Of a stretch of 64,000 nucleotides of DNA, positions 9,387 through 20,036 are shown in pieces. The stretch lies in assembly GCF_001017435.1 (NCBI RefSeq), contig NZ_CP011371.1:620001-684000 (forward strand), in the 5' to 3' direction. The notes below the pieces were generated by a model that was not told where the DNA came from, did no database searches, and saw only the letters and a program-made list of their open reading frames with translations. How positions within the stretch are numbered: position 1 is the first letter of the stretch; each line of letters opens with the position of its first letter. The translations under genes and the position numbers were made by a program. Source of the DNA: Caldimonas brevitalea. GTDB taxonomy: Bacteria; Pseudomonadota; Gammaproteobacteria; Burkholderiales; Burkholderiaceae_C.

Positions 9387-10343
9387 ATGAGCAAGATCGT
9401 GGTTTTCGGCGGGGCCGGCTTTCTCGGCACCCATGTGTGCGAAAAGCTGGTCGAGCGGCACCGTGGCGACGCCTGCAACATCTTGGTGCCCACGCGCCGT
9501 CTGGGCCACGCCCGCCACCTCCAACCGCTGCCCGGCCTCGACACGGCCCAGGCGGACGTGTTCGACCCGGCGCGGCTCGACCGGCTGCTCTACGACGCCG
9601 AGGTCGTCATCAATCTGGTCGGCATCCTGCACGGCCACCCGGCCGACTTCGAGCGTGTCCATGCCACCTTGCCGCAGCGTTTGGCCGCGGCCAGCGTCAA
9701 GGCCGGCGTGCGCCGGTTCATCCACGTCAGCGCCCTGGGGGCCTCGGCCGACGCACCGTCGCACTATTTGCGCAGCAAGGCCGCCGGCGAAGCCGCGCTG
9801 GCGTCGCAGCCGGGGCTTGCCACCACGGTGTTGCGGCCCTCGGTGATGTTCGGCGACGGCGACCGGTTTCTGAACCTGTTCGCATCCTTGCAGCGGCTGT
9901 TCCCGGTGATGCCCCTGGCCTCGGCCGGCGCCCGCTTCCAGCCGGTGTGGGTCGAAGACGTGGCGCGCGGCGTGGTCGCCTGCCTCGACCGCCACGACAG
10001 CGCGGGCCAGGTGTACGAGGCGGTCGGCCCGCGGGTCTACACGCTGGCCGAGCTGGTGCGCTGTGCCGGCGTCTGGTCGGGCCACGCGCGCCCGGTGTGG
10101 CGCCTGCCCGAGGCGCTGGGCCGTTTGCAGGCCGCCGCGATGCGGGTGCTGCCGGGCGATCCGTTGATCTCGGCCGACAACCTCGACTCGATGAAGGTCG
10201 ACAGCGTCGCGTCCGGCCGCCTGCCCGATCTGCAGGCCCTGGGCGTGTCGCCGGCGGCGCTCGAAGCGATCGCGCCGCTCTACCTCGGCGGCACGGCGCC
10301 GACCCGCCTCGATCTGTTCCGGGCCAGCGCGCGGCGCAGCTGA
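9387..10343 (+). CDS. Extended SDR, complex I NDUFA9-like family protein
   Basis: 318 residues. The N-terminal NAD(P)-binding motif GGAGFLGTHV and the later segments HVSALGASADAPS and YLRSKAAGEAAL identify an atypical short-chain dehydrogenase. RPSVMFGDGDRFLN is characteristic of the NDUFA9-like bacterial group. Substrate unknown. It lies between the transglycosylase and GST genes, all on the same strand. Confidence 0.88.
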   Translation: MSKIVVFGGAGFLGTHVCEKLVERHRGDACNILVPTRRLGHARHLQPLPGLDTAQADVFDPARLDRLLYDAEVVINLVGILHGHPADFERVHATLPQRLAAASVKAGVRRFIHVSALGASADAPSHYLRSKAAGEAALASQPGLATTVLRPSVMFGDGDRFLNLFASLQRLFPVMPLASAGARFQPVWVEDVARGVVACLDRHDSAGQVYEAVGPRVYTLAELVRCAGVWSGHARPVWRLPEALGRLQAAAMRVLPGDPLISADNLDSMKVDSVASGRLPDLQALGVSPAALEAIAPLYLGGTAPTRLDLFRASARRS

Positions 10344-10422
10344 GCGCGCCGGCGGCCGCGCGCCGCCTCTGTCAAGATAGCGGGCGCGCCATCCGGCGCC
10401 CCTATCCATCAGAGGAGGAAAC

Positions 10423-11106
10423 GTGCAGCTCTACATCGGCAACAAAAACTACTCGTCCTGGTCCCTGCGGCCCTGGCTGCTGCTTACCCATGCCGGCATT
10501 CCGTTCGAAGAGGTCAAGCTGCGGCTCTCGGTGCAGCCCGAGTCGGCGTTCAAGCAGACACTGGCCCGCGTCAGCCCGGTCGGCAAGGTGCCGGTGCTGG
10601 TGGAGGACGACGGCTACGCCATCTGGGACAGCCTGGCGATCTGCGAATACGTGGCCGAGCGTTTCCCCGAGCGTCAGTTGTGGCCCGCCGATGTGCGACT
10701 GCGGGCGCGTGCGCGCAGCATCTGCGCCGAGATGCACAACGGCTTTGGCGCGCTGCGCGAGCACCTGCCGATGAACGTCGAACTGCGCATGCCCGAGATC
10801 GGCGCCAAGGTGCTGGCCACCCAGCCCGACGTGGCGCGCGACCTGGCCCGCCTGGTGCAGATGTGGAGCGAGTTGCTCGACACCCATGGCGGGCCTTTCC
10901 TGTTCGGCCGCTTCTCGGTGGCGGACGCGTACTTCGCGCCGATCTGCTCGCGCTTGCACAGCTATGCCGTGGAGGTGCCGCCGCGGATCGCCACCTATGT
11001 CGAGCACATCCTCGGCCTGCCCGCCATGCAGGCGTGGACCGAGGCGGCGCTCGCCGAGGCCGACTTCATCGATTTCGATGAGCCGTACCGGCAAAGCCGC
11101 GGCTAG
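10423..11106 (+). CDS. Glutathione S-transferase family protein
   Basis: 227 residues with an N-terminal thioredoxin-like domain (MQLYIGNKNYSSWSLRPWLL; the serine of SSWS is the likely glutathione-activating residue) and a C-terminal helical domain (FLFGRFSVADAYFAPIC). GAGGAGGAAAC precedes the GTG start, a strong ribosome site. Substrate not predictable. Confidence 0.9.
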   Translation: MQLYIGNKNYSSWSLRPWLLLTHAGIPFEEVKLRLSVQPESAFKQTLARVSPVGKVPVLVEDDGYAIWDSLAICEYVAERFPERQLWPADVRLRARARSICAEMHNGFGALREHLPMNVELRMPEIGAKVLATQPDVARDLARLVQMWSELLDTHGGPFLFGRFSVADAYFAPICSRLHSYAVEVPPRIATYVEHILGLPAMQAWTEAALAEADFIDFDEPYRQSRG

Positions 11107-11178
11107 GGCCCGCCCGCCCCGGCGGGCGCGCTCGTGCCGGCCGCTGCACCTCGCGGTGCGGCCCGATACACTGGCCCC

Positions 11179-12429
11179 ATGAAGGTATACATGGTCGGCG
11201 GCGCCGTGCGCGACCGCCTGCTGGGCCTGCCGGTGCAAGATCGCGACTGGGTTGTCGTCGGCGCCACGCCCGAGGCGATGCTGGCGGCGGGCTACACCGC
11301 GGTCGGCAAGGACTTCCCGGTCTTTCTGCATCCGAAGACGCACGAGGAATACGCGCTGGCGCGCACCGAGCGCAAGACCGCGCGCGGGTACCACGGCTTC
11401 GAGTTCCGCACCGCGCCCGACGTCACGCTCGAGCAAGACCTGCAGCGGCGCGACCTGACCATCAACGCGATCGCCGAAGACGAAACGGGCCGCCTGGTCG
11501 ACCCCTACGGGGGTGTGCAGGACCTGCAGGCCAAGGTGCTGCGCCACGTGTCCGACGCCTTCGTCGAAGACCCGGTGCGCATCCTGCGGCTGGCGCGTTT
11601 CGCTGCCCGTTTTGTCGACTTCAGCGTCGCCGCCGAGACGCTGATGCTGATGCGCCACATGGTGGAACAGGGCGAGGTCGACGCGCTGGTGCCCGAGCGG
11701 GTCTGGCAGGAGTTGTCGCGCGGCCTGATGGAAGCGCGGCCGTCGCGCATGTTCGAGGTGCTGCGCAGCTGCGGGGCGCTGGTGCGCATCCTGCCCGAGG
11801 TCGACCGGCTGTGGGGCGTGCCGCAGCGCGCCGAATACCACCCGGAGGTGGACACCGGCATGCACTTGATGATGGTGCTCGACATGAGCGCGCGGCTGCA
11901 GGCCAACCTGCCCACCCGCTTTGCCTGTTTGTGCCACGACCTCGGCAAAGGCACCACACCCGAGGAACTGCTGCCGCGCCACCTGGGCCATGAGGCGCGC
12001 AGTGTCGACCTGCTGCGCGAGCTGTGCCAGCGCTTGCGGGTGCCCAACGACTGCCGCGAACTGGCCGAGGTGGTGGCCCGCGAGCACGGCAACATCCACC
12101 GCAGCGGCGACATGCGCGCGGCCGCACTGGTGCGTTTGTTGGAGCGCTGCGACGGCTTGCGCAAGCCGTCGCGTTTTGCCGACGCCTTGCTGGCCTGCGA
12201 GTGCGATGCGCGCGGCCGACTCGGCCTCGAACACGACGCTTATGCGCCGCGCCCGCGGCTGCTGCGCGTGCTCCAGGCCGTGCAGTCGGTGCCCACTGCG
12301 GAGCTGGCCGAAGCCGCTGTTGCACGCGGCCTCAAAGGTCCGCAGATCGCCCAAGTCATTCACCAGGCGCGGGTCGAGGCGGTGGCCACCCTGATGGGGG
12401 AAGCCCAAGAATTAGGGGGCGGCAGCTAG
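11179..12429 (+). CDS. cca: CCA tRNA nucleotidyltransferase with HD domain
   Basis: 416 residues from the ATG at 11179 ([16 protein letters not shown]); the frame extends 45 bases upstream without conserved sequence. The class II nucleotidyltransferase head has the metal-binding pair in DRDW. The [10 protein letters not shown] motif and the C-terminal HD phosphohydrolase domain ([21 protein letters not shown]) match the E. coli-type multifunctional enzyme that adds or repairs the 3' CCA of tRNAs. Several tRNAs in the array at 57-59 kb lack an encoded CCA and would depend on this activity. Confidence 0.95.
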   Translation: MKVYMVGGAVRDRLLGLPVQDRDWVVVGATPEAMLAAGYTAVGKDFPVFLHPKTHEEYALARTERKTARGYHGFEFRTAPDVTLEQDLQRRDLTINAIAEDETGRLVDPYGGVQDLQAKVLRHVSDAFVEDPVRILRLARFAARFVDFSVAAETLMLMRHMVEQGEVDALVPERVWQELSRGLMEARPSRMFEVLRSCGALVRILPEVDRLWGVPQRAEYHPEVDTGMHLMMVLDMSARLQANLPTRFACLCHDLGKGTTPEELLPRHLGHEARSVDLLRELCQRLRVPNDCRELAEVVAREHGNIHRSGDMRAAALVRLLERCDGLRKPSRFADALLACECDARGRLGLEHDAYAPRPRLLRVLQAVQSVPTAELAEAAVARGLKGPQIAQVIHQARVEAVATLMGEAQELGGGS

Positions 12430-12524
12430 GCTGCCCTTGGTTACACTGCGCCACCAAACAAGGCAGGCCATGGGGGTCTGCTGAAAACGTGTCGGCGGCG
12501 CCGTGAGTGCCGGGGGGTTGAGGG

Positions 12525-13964
12525 ATGAACAAGCCAATGGCCGTGGGCCTGGGCGCGGTGGCCGTGGCGGCCGCCGCTTATGTCGGCGCTTCCGCCTATG
12601 TCGGCCAGCAGGTGCAGCAAGCCCTGCAGGCCCAGCCGGAAAAGCTCGCGCAACAGCTGCCTTTCATCAAGGTGGCCGAGCACCGTTACGAGAAGGGCCT
12701 GTTCTCGTCCACCCGCACGCTGACGCTGCAGTTCGGCTGTGAAGCGCCGGCCGGCGCTGCCGCAGCCGCTGGGGCCGACGGCGAAGCGCCCACCGGCCCG
12801 GTCACGCTGACGCTGCGCGACCACATCCGCCACGGACCGCTGCTGGGCCTGTCGCCCGGCGCCGCCCAGATCGACACCGAACTGGAACTGCCCGCCGACG
12901 TGAAGGCCAAGCTGGCCAAGGTGTTCGGCGAGCAGCAGCCCCTGTCGCTGCGCACGCTGGTCGCCTTCGACGGCCGCTACACCAGCCAACTGTCGAGCCC
13001 GGCGGTGCAGATCCCCGGCCCCAACGGCGAACAGCTGGCGTGGAAGGGCTTGCAGGTCAGCGTCAGCAGCGATGCCGAAGGCAGCTTCTTGAACTACCAG
13101 GCCAGTGCGCCCGGCTTCGAGGTGAACGACCCGGCCAAGGGCGTCAAGATGGTGCTCAGCAACGTGAGCATGCAGGGCCAGGGCCGTCCGGTGGGCGGCA
13201 ATGTGTGGCTGATGGTGGGCGAGGACGAAGGCAGCATCGGCAGCTTCGAAGTCACCGCCCAGGCGCCGGTGCAGCAAGCCTCCGAAGGCGGCGCCAAGCC
13301 CTTCAGCTTCAAGCTCGAAAACCTCAAGTTCACCGCCAAGGCGACCGTCGAGAACGATCTGCTGAGCAGCCAGATGAGCATGATCGGCGGCGGCATGATC
13401 GGTGCCACCAAGCTCGACAAGGTCGAGATGGCCGGCTCGCTCAAGCGTTTGCACGCGCCCACCTACCAGCGGCTGATGAGCAGCATGATGAAGTCGTCGT
13501 TCCCCTGCGACACGCCGGCGGGTGAGGCGGCCGACCCCAGCGCGATGCTGGCGGCGATGCAGCAGGACATGGTGCAGCTGCTGCCGCACAACCCCGAGTA
13601 CTCGCTCGACAAGCTCGCGGTCGAGTACGGCGGCCAGCGCGGCGAGATGTCGTATTCGCTGGGCGTGCAAGGTGTCACCGAGGCCGATCTGAAGCTGCCC
13701 GCGATGGCGCTGCTGATGACCAAGGGCCGCGGCAAGGCCGACATCAAGCTGCCGGTGAAGTGGATCGAGCAGATCGCCGGCAACGCGCCGATGCAGCAAG
13801 CCGCCGTGCAGCCCGAGATGGTGGGCGCGATGCTCGACCAGTTCGCTGCGCAAGGTTTCGTGGTGCGCGACGGGGACAACGTCGGTGCCAGCGTGCGCTT
13901 CGAAAACGGTGAGCTGGTGCTCAACGGCAAGCCGCTGCCGCTGGGGCGCCCGCCGGCGAACTGA
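12525..13964 (+). CDS. YdgA-like DUF945 protein
   Basis: 479 residues. An N-terminal hydrophobic anchor (GLGAVAVAAAAYVGASAYVG) suggests a periplasmic or inner-membrane-tethered protein. It is followed by a tandem beta-rich region typical of the DUF945/YdgA family. YEKGLFSSTRTLTL near residues 58-72 is the usual family start after the anchor. Function is poorly known. A strong intrinsic terminator follows 28 bp after the stop. Confidence 0.82.
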   Translation: MNKPMAVGLGAVAVAAAAYVGASAYVGQQVQQALQAQPEKLAQQLPFIKVAEHRYEKGLFSSTRTLTLQFGCEAPAGAAAAAGADGEAPTGPVTLTLRDHIRHGPLLGLSPGAAQIDTELELPADVKAKLAKVFGEQQPLSLRTLVAFDGRYTSQLSSPAVQIPGPNGEQLAWKGLQVSVSSDAEGSFLNYQASAPGFEVNDPAKGVKMVLSNVSMQGQGRPVGGNVWLMVGEDEGSIGSFEVTAQAPVQQASEGGAKPFSFKLENLKFTAKATVENDLLSSQMSMIGGGMIGATKLDKVEMAGSLKRLHAPTYQRLMSSMMKSSFPCDTPAGEAADPSAMLAAMQQDMVQLLPHNPEYSLDKLAVEYGGQRGEMSYSLGVQGVTEADLKLPAMALLMTKGRGKADIKLPVKWIEQIAGNAPMQQAAVQPEMVGAMLDQFAAQGFVVRDGDNVGASVRFENGELVLNGKPLPLGRPPAN

Positions 13965-13992
13965 TCGGCACTGCGGTCGTCGACCGAACAAG

Positions 13993-14018
13993 AACCGGGC
14001 CGCGCGCCCGGTTTTTTC
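13993..14018 (+). terminator. Intrinsic terminator after the DUF945 gene
   Basis: Perfect 8-bp stem AACCGGGC/GCCCGGTT with a 5-base loop, followed by a run of T on the plus strand. Confidence 0.9.
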
Positions 14019-14054
14019 ATGGCCGCCGCCGGCGCCCGCGACGCGCTTTCGGCT

Positions 14055-14249
14055 TTAGAAGAGCTTGCCGATCAACATCGCGACAAAGCTCAGCAGCACG
14101 GTGGTGGCGATCGGCAGGTGCCACTCGCGGCCGCCCAAGCGGAAGTGCAGGTCACCCGGCAGCCGGCCCAGGCCGATTTTTTCGAGCCAGGGCCGCAGGC
14201 CGTTGAACAGCACCAGCACCAGCACCACGACGAGCAGCCAACGCAGCAT
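14055..14249 (-). CDS. DUF2905 small membrane protein
   Basis: 64 residues with two hydrophobic helices (MLRWLLVVVLVLVLFNG and ATTVLLSFVAMLIG) flanking a short polar hairpin (LGRLPGDLHF), the DUF2905 pattern. Located 9 bp downstream of the methyltransferase gene on the same strand, so probably cotranscribed. Function unknown. Confidence 0.85.
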   Translation of the reverse strand: MLRWLLVVVLVLVLFNGLRPWLEKIGLGRLPGDLHFRLGGREWHLPIATTVLLSFVAMLIGKLF

Positions 14250-14258
14250 GGCTCCGTC

Positions 14259-15416
14259 TCACAAGGTGTGGCTGCGGTCGCCGACCGCAAAGCCGAGGGC
14301 GTCGGACAGGTCGGCGCCGCGCGCAAAGCCGACCACCTTGAACAGCTCACCCATCTCGTGTTCGTTGACCAGCTTCTGGACCGCCGAGACCGACCGCAGG
14401 CGCTCGGTTTCGGCCGGCCCGCCCGCCTGTGCGGGCGGCAACAGATCGAGCAAGCCGCAGTTCATCAAAAACCGCCCCTGGGTGGTGTAGCCCACCACGT
14501 CCAGCCCGCTGTCCTGCCCGGCGAGCGCGATGCCGGTGAAGTTCACATGCGCGGTGATGTCCTTCTGCCCCAGCCCGCTGAGCGGGTCGGTATCGGCCTG
14601 GTGGCCGCGGTGGCACATCAGCGTGCCGCCGACGCGCTGCGGGTGGTAGTACTCACCCTCCGGAAAGCCGTAATCGAGGAAAAAGGCGGCGCCCCGCGTC
14701 AGCGTCGCGGCCAGCGTGCGGATGAAGGCCTCGGCCTGCAGGTGCACCTCGGTGACGGTGCCCGGCACGAACTCGGCTTCCACCGGCGGGCGCAGCGCGG
14801 TCGGCCGGTCGGCCCAGGCGAGGCCCGCGTCGCCGACCGCCACGCCGCGCTCCCACCAGCGGCTGCCGTCGAAGTGCAGCAGCTGCACCGGCATCGCGTC
14901 CAGCACCTCGTTGCCGACCACCACCCCGCGGATGTCGCCCGGCAAGGTGTCGTGCCATTGCACCCGCGCCACCGCGCCGCCGGCGACGGCCTCGATCTGC
15001 CGGCGCTGGCGCTCGCGCAGCACCGCCGACAGCTCGACGATGTGGTAGGCGCTGCAGGCACTGCCCAGCGACAGCAGCAGCTCGGCCGCCAGCGCGCCCG
15101 AGCCGGCGCCGAACTCCCAGACCTCGGTGGTCGCGCTCAGCACCAGGGCCTGGCGCAGCTGGCGCGACAGCGCACGGGCGAACAACGGGGTCAGCTCGGG
15201 GGCGGTGACGAAATCGCTGCCGCTGGACGGCAAGGCACCGAACTTGCGGCTCTGGTTGGCGTAATAGCCGAGCCCCGGTTCGTAGAGCACCGTGGCCATG
15301 TAGCGGTCGAACGGCAGCCAGCCGTCCTGCGCCCGCGCCGCCTCGCGCAGCCGGGCGAGCAACCGGGTCTGCAGGTCGGCCGCTACACTGGCGGGCTCGT
15401 CGTCGTGTCGTTGCAT
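14259..15416 (-). CDS. SAM-dependent methyltransferase, MidA/NDUFAF7-like
   Basis: 385 residues from the ATG at 15416 ([15 protein letters not shown]); the frame is open further upstream but without conserved sequence. Family motifs are [17 protein letters not shown] near the N-terminus, then [13 protein letters not shown] (SAM-binding loop) and [14 protein letters not shown]. In mitochondria, homologues (NDUFAF7) methylate an arginine of complex I; bacterial targets are not established. Overlapping the first codons on the opposite strand is the non-coding leader of the ttcA unit. Confidence 0.9.
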   Translation of the reverse strand: MQRHDDEPASVAADLQTRLLARLREAARAQDGWLPFDRYMATVLYEPGLGYYANQSRKFGALPSSGSDFVTAPELTPLFARALSRQLRQALVLSATTEVWEFGAGSGALAAELLLSLGSACSAYHIVELSAVLRERQRRQIEAVAGGAVARVQWHDTLPGDIRGVVVGNEVLDAMPVQLLHFDGSRWWERGVAVGDAGLAWADRPTALRPPVEAEFVPGTVTEVHLQAEAFIRTLAATLTRGAAFFLDYGFPEGEYYHPQRVGGTLMCHRGHQADTDPLSGLGQKDITAHVNFTGIALAGQDSGLDVVGYTTQGRFLMNCGLLDLLPPAQAGGPAETERLRSVSAVQKLVNEHEMGELFKVVGFARGADLSDALGFAVGDRSHTL

Positions 15417-15524
15417 CGCCTGATTGTAGGAAGTCCCGTGCCGCTGTCGTCCCGTCCTGTCGTGCGGCTCACCGGCATCCGTTCCTCTGCGACCGCAGCG
15501 AGGATGCGAACCAGGAAACCCCAC

Positions 15525-15653
15525 ATGCACACCCCGTTGACCCACCCCAGGCTGCTTGGCGGCAGCCCATTGTTCCAGCACAACTTCGAAGGGTGGATCG
15601 ACCTCGTCGAGGTGTACTGCCTCGAGACCGACCTGACGGAGGCCCCGCAATGA
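15525..15653 (+). CDS. 42-residue ORF translationally coupled to ttcA
   Basis: ATG at 15525 preceded by AGGA at 8-base spacing. The stop TGA overlaps the ttcA start as ATGA (15650-15653). The product ([15 protein letters not shown] then an acidic, hydrophobic second half with [12 protein letters not shown]) is not one I recognise. The ATGA overlap and ribosome site argue for translation, perhaps as a coupling peptide. In related genomes a folate gene often precedes ttcA; I see no clear homology here. Confidence 0.45.
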   Translation: MHTPLTHPRLLGGSPLFQHNFEGWIDLVEVYCLETDLTEAPQ

Positions 15654-16624
15654 GCGCCGTGCTGCACCCTGACCACACGCCTGCCCCGCCCGACCAGCCC
15701 CAAGCTGACCGCGCCGCGCCGGCCGGCGACACCAACAAGAAGGCCGACAAGGCCGCCTTCGAGGCGCACAAGCTGTCCAAGCGGCTGCACCGGCTGGTGG
15801 GCCAGGCGATCGGCGACTTCAACATGATCGAGCCCGGCGACAAGGTGATGGTGTGTCTGTCGGGCGGCAAGGACTCGTATGCCCTGCTCGACGTGCTGCT
15901 CAACCTCAAGATGCGCGCGCCGGTGCACTTCGACATCGTGGCCGTCAACCTCGACCAGAAGCAGCCGGGTTTTCCCGAGCATGTGCTGCCGGAGTACCTG
16001 AAGAGCCGCGAGGTGCCCTTCCACATCGAGGAGCAGGACACCTATTCCATCGTCAAGCGCCTGGTGCCCGAAGGCAAGACGATGTGCTCGCTGTGTTCGC
16101 GGCTGCGCCGCGGGGTGCTGTACCGGGTGGCCGGCGAGCTGGGCGCCACCAAGATCGCGCTGGGCCACCACCGCGACGACATGCTGCAGACCTTTTTCCT
16201 CAACATGTTCTTCGGCGGCAAGCTCAAGGGCATGCCGCCCAAGCTCGTCAGCGACGACGGCAAGCATGTGGTGATCCGCCCGCTCGCCTATGTGAACGAG
16301 ACCGACCTGGAGCGCTGGGCCGCGCACCGCAAGTTCCCGATCATCCCGTGCACCTTGTGCGGCAGCCAGGAGAACCTGCAGCGCAAACAGATCAAGGCGA
16401 TGTTGCGCGAGTGGGAGAAGAAATTCCCCGGCCGCATCGAAAACATGTTCTCTGCGTTGCAGAACGTGGTGCCTTCGCATTTGATGGACCGGAACCTCTA
16501 CCCCTTTGCCGCGCTCCAACCCACGGGTATCGCGGACCCGGCCGGCGACAAGGCCTTCGACGAAGACGACTCCTGCGCCACGCCGCCGTCCACGTCGGTC
16601 GTGCGCTTGCAGCTCGACGACTGA
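15650..16624 (+). CDS. ttcA: tRNA 2-thiocytidine(32) synthetase TtcA
   Basis: 324 residues. The enzyme adenylates and thiolates cytidine 32 of certain tRNAs using an Fe-S cluster. The PP-loop SGGKDS is at 71-76. The cluster/persulfide motif MCSLC provides Cys146 and Cys149, and the later CTLCGSQ gives the third cysteine. The start is the ATG at 15650 that overlaps the preceding small ORF. The N-terminal ~35 residues are a Pro/Asp-rich extension. Confidence 0.96.
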   Translation: MSAVLHPDHTPAPPDQPQADRAAPAGDTNKKADKAAFEAHKLSKRLHRLVGQAIGDFNMIEPGDKVMVCLSGGKDSYALLDVLLNLKMRAPVHFDIVAVNLDQKQPGFPEHVLPEYLKSREVPFHIEEQDTYSIVKRLVPEGKTMCSLCSRLRRGVLYRVAGELGATKIALGHHRDDMLQTFFLNMFFGGKLKGMPPKLVSDDGKHVVIRPLAYVNETDLERWAAHRKFPIIPCTLCGSQENLQRKQIKAMLREWEKKFPGRIENMFSALQNVVPSHLMDRNLYPFAALQPTGIADPAGDKAFDEDDSCATPPSTSVVRLQLDD

Positions 16625-16655
16625 GCGAGCCGCAGACGCAACAAGGAGGTGTGAG

Positions 16656-17357
16656 ATGTGGAAGTCTGTATCGGGAGGCGCGCTGGCGCTGACGGTGCTG
16701 GTCGGCTGCTCGACGACACGACTGGTCGAGAGCGACGTCAACAGCTACACCCAATGGCCTGAGAATCGACAGCCCGGCAGCTTCAGCTTCGAGCGCCTGC
16801 CGTCGCAGCAAGCGCGTCCGGCCGAGCAGTCCAAGCTGGAGGCGCTGGCCACGCCGGCGCTGCAAAAGGCCGGCTTTCGCTTGGCCCCCGGTGGCCCCGG
16901 CGACGTGACCATCCAGGTGGGACTGAGCGAGACCTACTACCAGGGTGCTCCCTGGGACGACCCCTACTGGGGCTCGCCGTGGGGGCCTTGGGGCTATTAC
17001 GGTTACGGCGGCATGTACCACGGGCGGCGGCGCTCCGCCGTCGGTGTCGGCGTGGCCTGGTCGGCCCCGTCGCCCTACTACGTGTTCGATGCGGCTGTGC
17101 TGATCCGCGACGCCAAGACCAAGCAGGTGCTCTACGAGAGCCATGCCAAGCACGATGGGCGTTGGGCCGACGATGCGCTGCGGGCCACCTTGTTCGAGGC
17201 TGCGCTGCAGGACTTCCCGCGGCCGGCCATCAGCCCGCGGCGGGTGCGCATTGAACTGCCGCCCGACGGCAAGGCCGCCGCCGAGCCCAAGGCGGAGGCC
17301 GCACCCGCGTCTGCAGCCCCTGCTGCGGCCGGGAAGACGGCGCCGGCGGGCAAGTAA
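16656..17357 (+). CDS. DUF4136 lipoprotein
   Basis: 233 residues, perfect AAGGAGGTG ribosome site. The lipobox (VLVGC) predicts a lipidated cysteine near residue 18. The core has VNSYTQWPENRQPGSFSFERLPS and a central Gly/Tyr/Trp-rich stretch (YGYGGMYHGRRR), both characteristic of DUF4136 lipoproteins. The C-terminus is an Ala/Lys/Pro linker. Probably envelope-anchored; function unknown. Convergent with the DUF6279 gene 81 bp away. Confidence 0.85.
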   Translation: MWKSVSGGALALTVLVGCSTTRLVESDVNSYTQWPENRQPGSFSFERLPSQQARPAEQSKLEALATPALQKAGFRLAPGGPGDVTIQVGLSETYYQGAPWDDPYWGSPWGPWGYYGYGGMYHGRRRSAVGVGVAWSAPSPYYVFDAAVLIRDAKTKQVLYESHAKHDGRWADDALRATLFEAALQDFPRPAISPRRVRIELPPDGKAAAEPKAEAAPASAAPAAAGKTAPAGK

Positions 17358-17438
17358 GTGAGGCGGATCGGGCGGCGCGGGCTTCGGTCCGACCGTTCGA
17401 GGCGCTGCCCCGGGCCGATGCGCCCGGCCGCCAGCAGT

Positions 17439-18356
17439 TCAGCGCTCGGCCGACGCCACCAGCGCCCTGAAGTCGTTCTCCCACCCGTGCAGCTTGCCTT
17501 GGGCCGTTTTGCGCTGCTCGGGGGTCGTCCGGTTGTGCAACTGGGCCGCCAGCTCGCAGTTGTAGGCCGTCAGCTGGGCGCTGTAGGCCCGGTAGTTCGG
17601 GTCGGGTGAATGCGAAACCCGGTGGAACACTTGGCGCAGCGCCGCCTGCGCCGTCTCCGGCGTGGCCTGGGCGGCTGGCAGGCTGCGCAGCGTGTGCAGC
17701 ACGTCCTGCTGCCGGCGCAGCCGCTCCTGGTTCCACAGCTCGGCGTTGAAGGGCGAGGCCTGCACCCGCTGGGTGTACCACTTGCGCTGCTCGGCATCGA
17801 GCCGGCCATACAGCATCTCGGCGCGTTCGATCGCGCGCTTCAGCATCGCGCGTTCGCGGTCTTCGCGCGAGTCCTGCAGGTGGTCTTTGCGGAACTCCTT
17901 GTTCGACTTCACATAGCGCTTTTCGATGTGTTGCAGCTGCTCCGGCGACAAGCGCAAGGCCAGCTCGGCCACCGCGGGCAGCGCTTGCTCGACCGCTTCG
18001 TCGCGCCAGTGCAGGGCCCGGGCCCACAGTTCACATGCCTTGGTCCCGGTGGTGTTGTGCTGGGCCTCGTCGCGCATGCGCGCCAGCGTCTGGGCGTAGA
18101 GCGGCAGGTGGGCGTTGCGGTGCCAGCGGAACCACCTGGCGATGTGTTCGCGCGCTGGCGGCGCCTGCTCGTCGGTGAAGTCCACATAGCCGTCGAGCCA
18201 CCAGAATGCCATGTGCGGCCCCTGGCCGTAGGCGAAGCGCATGGTGCTGCAGCCGGCCAGCCAGGTGACCACCAGGACCGCAACTAGGGGGAGCAGCCAA
18301 CGCCCGGGGGCGCCGATAATCCCCGGATCGGCCTTCGTATTCGAAGCGTTCAACAA
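17439..18356 (-). CDS. DUF6279 family lipoprotein
   Basis: 305 residues with a lipoprotein signal ([19 protein letters not shown]). The remainder is helical and charged, with segments such as [10 protein letters not shown] and [15 protein letters not shown] that fit the DUF6279 lipoproteins of Burkholderiales. Located in the envelope by its signal; role unknown. Divergent from glmU with 25 bp between the starts, so their promoters overlap. Confidence 0.8.
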   Translation of the reverse strand: MLNASNTKADPGIIGAPGRWLLPLVAVLVVTWLAGCSTMRFAYGQGPHMAFWWLDGYVDFTDEQAPPAREHIARWFRWHRNAHLPLYAQTLARMRDEAQHNTTGTKACELWARALHWRDEAVEQALPAVAELALRLSPEQLQHIEKRYVKSNKEFRKDHLQDSREDRERAMLKRAIERAEMLYGRLDAEQRKWYTQRVQASPFNAELWNQERLRRQQDVLHTLRSLPAAQATPETAQAALRQVFHRVSHSPDPNYRAYSAQLTAYNCELAAQLHNRTTPEQRKTAQGKLHGWENDFRALVASAER

Positions 18357-18381
18357 CCTTCACCTCCACACTAGACTCGGC

Positions 18382-19770
18382 ATGGCACTCGACGTCGTCA
18401 TCATGGCCGCGGGCAAGGGCACCCGCATGAAATCCAGCCGGCCCAAGGTGCTGCACACCCTGGCCGGGCGCCCGCTGCTGCAACATGTGCTGCAGACCGT
18501 TGCCACCCTCGATGCGCAACGCACCGTCATCATCACCGGCCACGGCGCCGAGCAGGTGGAAGCTGCCGTGCAAGCGCCGGGCCTGCAGTTCGTGCGGCAG
18601 TCGCCGCAACTGGGCACCGGCCACGCGGTGCAGCAGGCGGTGCCGGCGCTGGGCGACGATGGCATCACCTTGATCCTGAACGGCGACGTGCCGCTGATCG
18701 AGGCCAGCACCGCCCTCGCATTGATCGAAGCCTGCGCCGGCCGCCAGCTTGCGCTGCTGGCCATCGAGCTGCCCGACCCCACGGGCTACGGCCGTATCGT
18801 TCGCAGCGGTGACGCGCGCGGTGGGCATGTGGTGGGCATCGTCGAGCACAAGGATGCGAGCCCCGAACAGCGCAAGATCCGCGAGGTGTACACCGGCATG
18901 ATGGCGGTGCCGACGCGCGCGCTCAAAGGCTGGGTGGCCCGGCTGCGCAACAACAATGCGCAAGGTGAGTACTACCTCACCGACGTGGTGGCGATGGCGG
19001 TGCACGACGGTGTGCCGGTGGTGGCGACGCACGCACGCGATGAAATCGAGGTGTTGGGCGTCAACAGCCCCTCGCAGCTGGCCGACCTGGAGCGCCGCTA
19101 CCAGCGCAAACTGGCCGAGCAGCAGATGGAAGCCGGCGTGCGGCTGGCCGACCCGGCGCGCTTCGATCTGCGCGGCACGCTGCAGTGCGGGCAGGACGTC
19201 GAGATCGACGTCAATTGCGTCTTCGAGGGCGACGTGGTGCTGGGCGACGGCGTGCGCATCGGCGCGAACTGCGTGGTCAAGAATGCCGTCATTTCTGCAG
19301 CCGCGGTGATCCACCCATACACCCACATCGATGGCGAACGCCAGGGTGTGAAAGTGGGCGAGGGTGCCTTGGTGGGCCCGTTCGCCCGGTTGCGCCCCGG
19401 GGCCGACCTGGGCCCGGAAGTTCACATCGGCAACTTCGTCGAGGTGAAGAACTCGACGCTGGGCAAGGGCGCCAAGGCCAACCACCTGGCCTATCTGGGC
19501 GATGCCACCGTGGGCGAACGCGTCAACTATGGTGCGGGCAGCATCACCGCCAACTACGACGGCGCCAACAAGCACCGCACGGTGATCGGCAACGACGTGC
19601 ACGTCGGCTCCAACTGCGTGCTGGTGGCGCCCATCACGGTGGGCGACGGCGCGACGATCGGCGGCGGCAGCACCCTCTCGAAAAACGCGCCGGCGGGTGA
19701 ACTGAGTGTGGCGCGCGCACGGCAGACGGTGATCCCCGGCTGGCAGCGGCCCAAGAAGGCGGCGCGCTGA
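18382..19770 (+). CDS. glmU: Bifunctional UDP-GlcNAc pyrophosphorylase / GlcN-1-P acetyltransferase
   Basis: 462 residues from the ATG at 18382 ([19 protein letters not shown]). The N-terminal uridyltransferase domain carries the AAGKGTRM loop. The C-terminal left-handed beta-helix acetyltransferase domain has hexapeptide repeats and the [23 protein letters not shown] signature. It makes UDP-GlcNAc for peptidoglycan and LPS and works in the same pathway as GlmS, encoded ~0.9 kb downstream. Confidence 0.97.
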   Translation: MALDVVIMAAGKGTRMKSSRPKVLHTLAGRPLLQHVLQTVATLDAQRTVIITGHGAEQVEAAVQAPGLQFVRQSPQLGTGHAVQQAVPALGDDGITLILNGDVPLIEASTALALIEACAGRQLALLAIELPDPTGYGRIVRSGDARGGHVVGIVEHKDASPEQRKIREVYTGMMAVPTRALKGWVARLRNNNAQGEYYLTDVVAMAVHDGVPVVATHARDEIEVLGVNSPSQLADLERRYQRKLAEQQMEAGVRLADPARFDLRGTLQCGQDVEIDVNCVFEGDVVLGDGVRIGANCVVKNAVISAAAVIHPYTHIDGERQGVKVGEGALVGPFARLRPGADLGPEVHIGNFVEVKNSTLGKGAKANHLAYLGDATVGERVNYGAGSITANYDGANKHRTVIGNDVHVGSNCVLVAPITVGDGATIGGGSTLSKNAPAGELSVARARQTVIPGWQRPKKAAR

Positions 19771-19793
19771 ACGGCGCGTCAGCCATCGACCTG

Positions 19794-20030
19794 ATGAACG
19801 ACCCGTCGGCTGCTGCCCCTCCCTCCGCGCCTGTGGACCCGACGCGCTGCCCCTTGTGCGGCGCGTCGAACCAATGCGTGATGGCGGGCTCGCCGGGGGC
19901 TGGCGACCCATCACAACCCTGCTGGTGCACCCGCGTCTCCATCGACGCCGAGCAGCTGGCCCGGGTGCCGGCAGCGGCGCAACGCCGCGCATGCCTGTGC
20001 CCTGCCTGCGCGACGGTGCGCCGTGACTGA
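19794..20030 (+). CDS. Cysteine-rich CWC family protein
   Basis: 78 residues with CPLCGASNQC, then CWC and a C-terminal CLCPAC, the metal-binding-like pattern of the cysteine-rich CWC family. Starts 23 bp after glmU and ends 6 bp from the convergent AsnC-type gene. Function unknown; zinc binding is plausible from the four Cys pairs. Confidence 0.75.
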   Translation: MNDPSAAAPPSAPVDPTRCPLCGASNQCVMAGSPGAGDPSQPCWCTRVSIDAEQLARVPAAAQRRACLCPACATVRRD

Positions 20031-20036
20031 CGGCGA

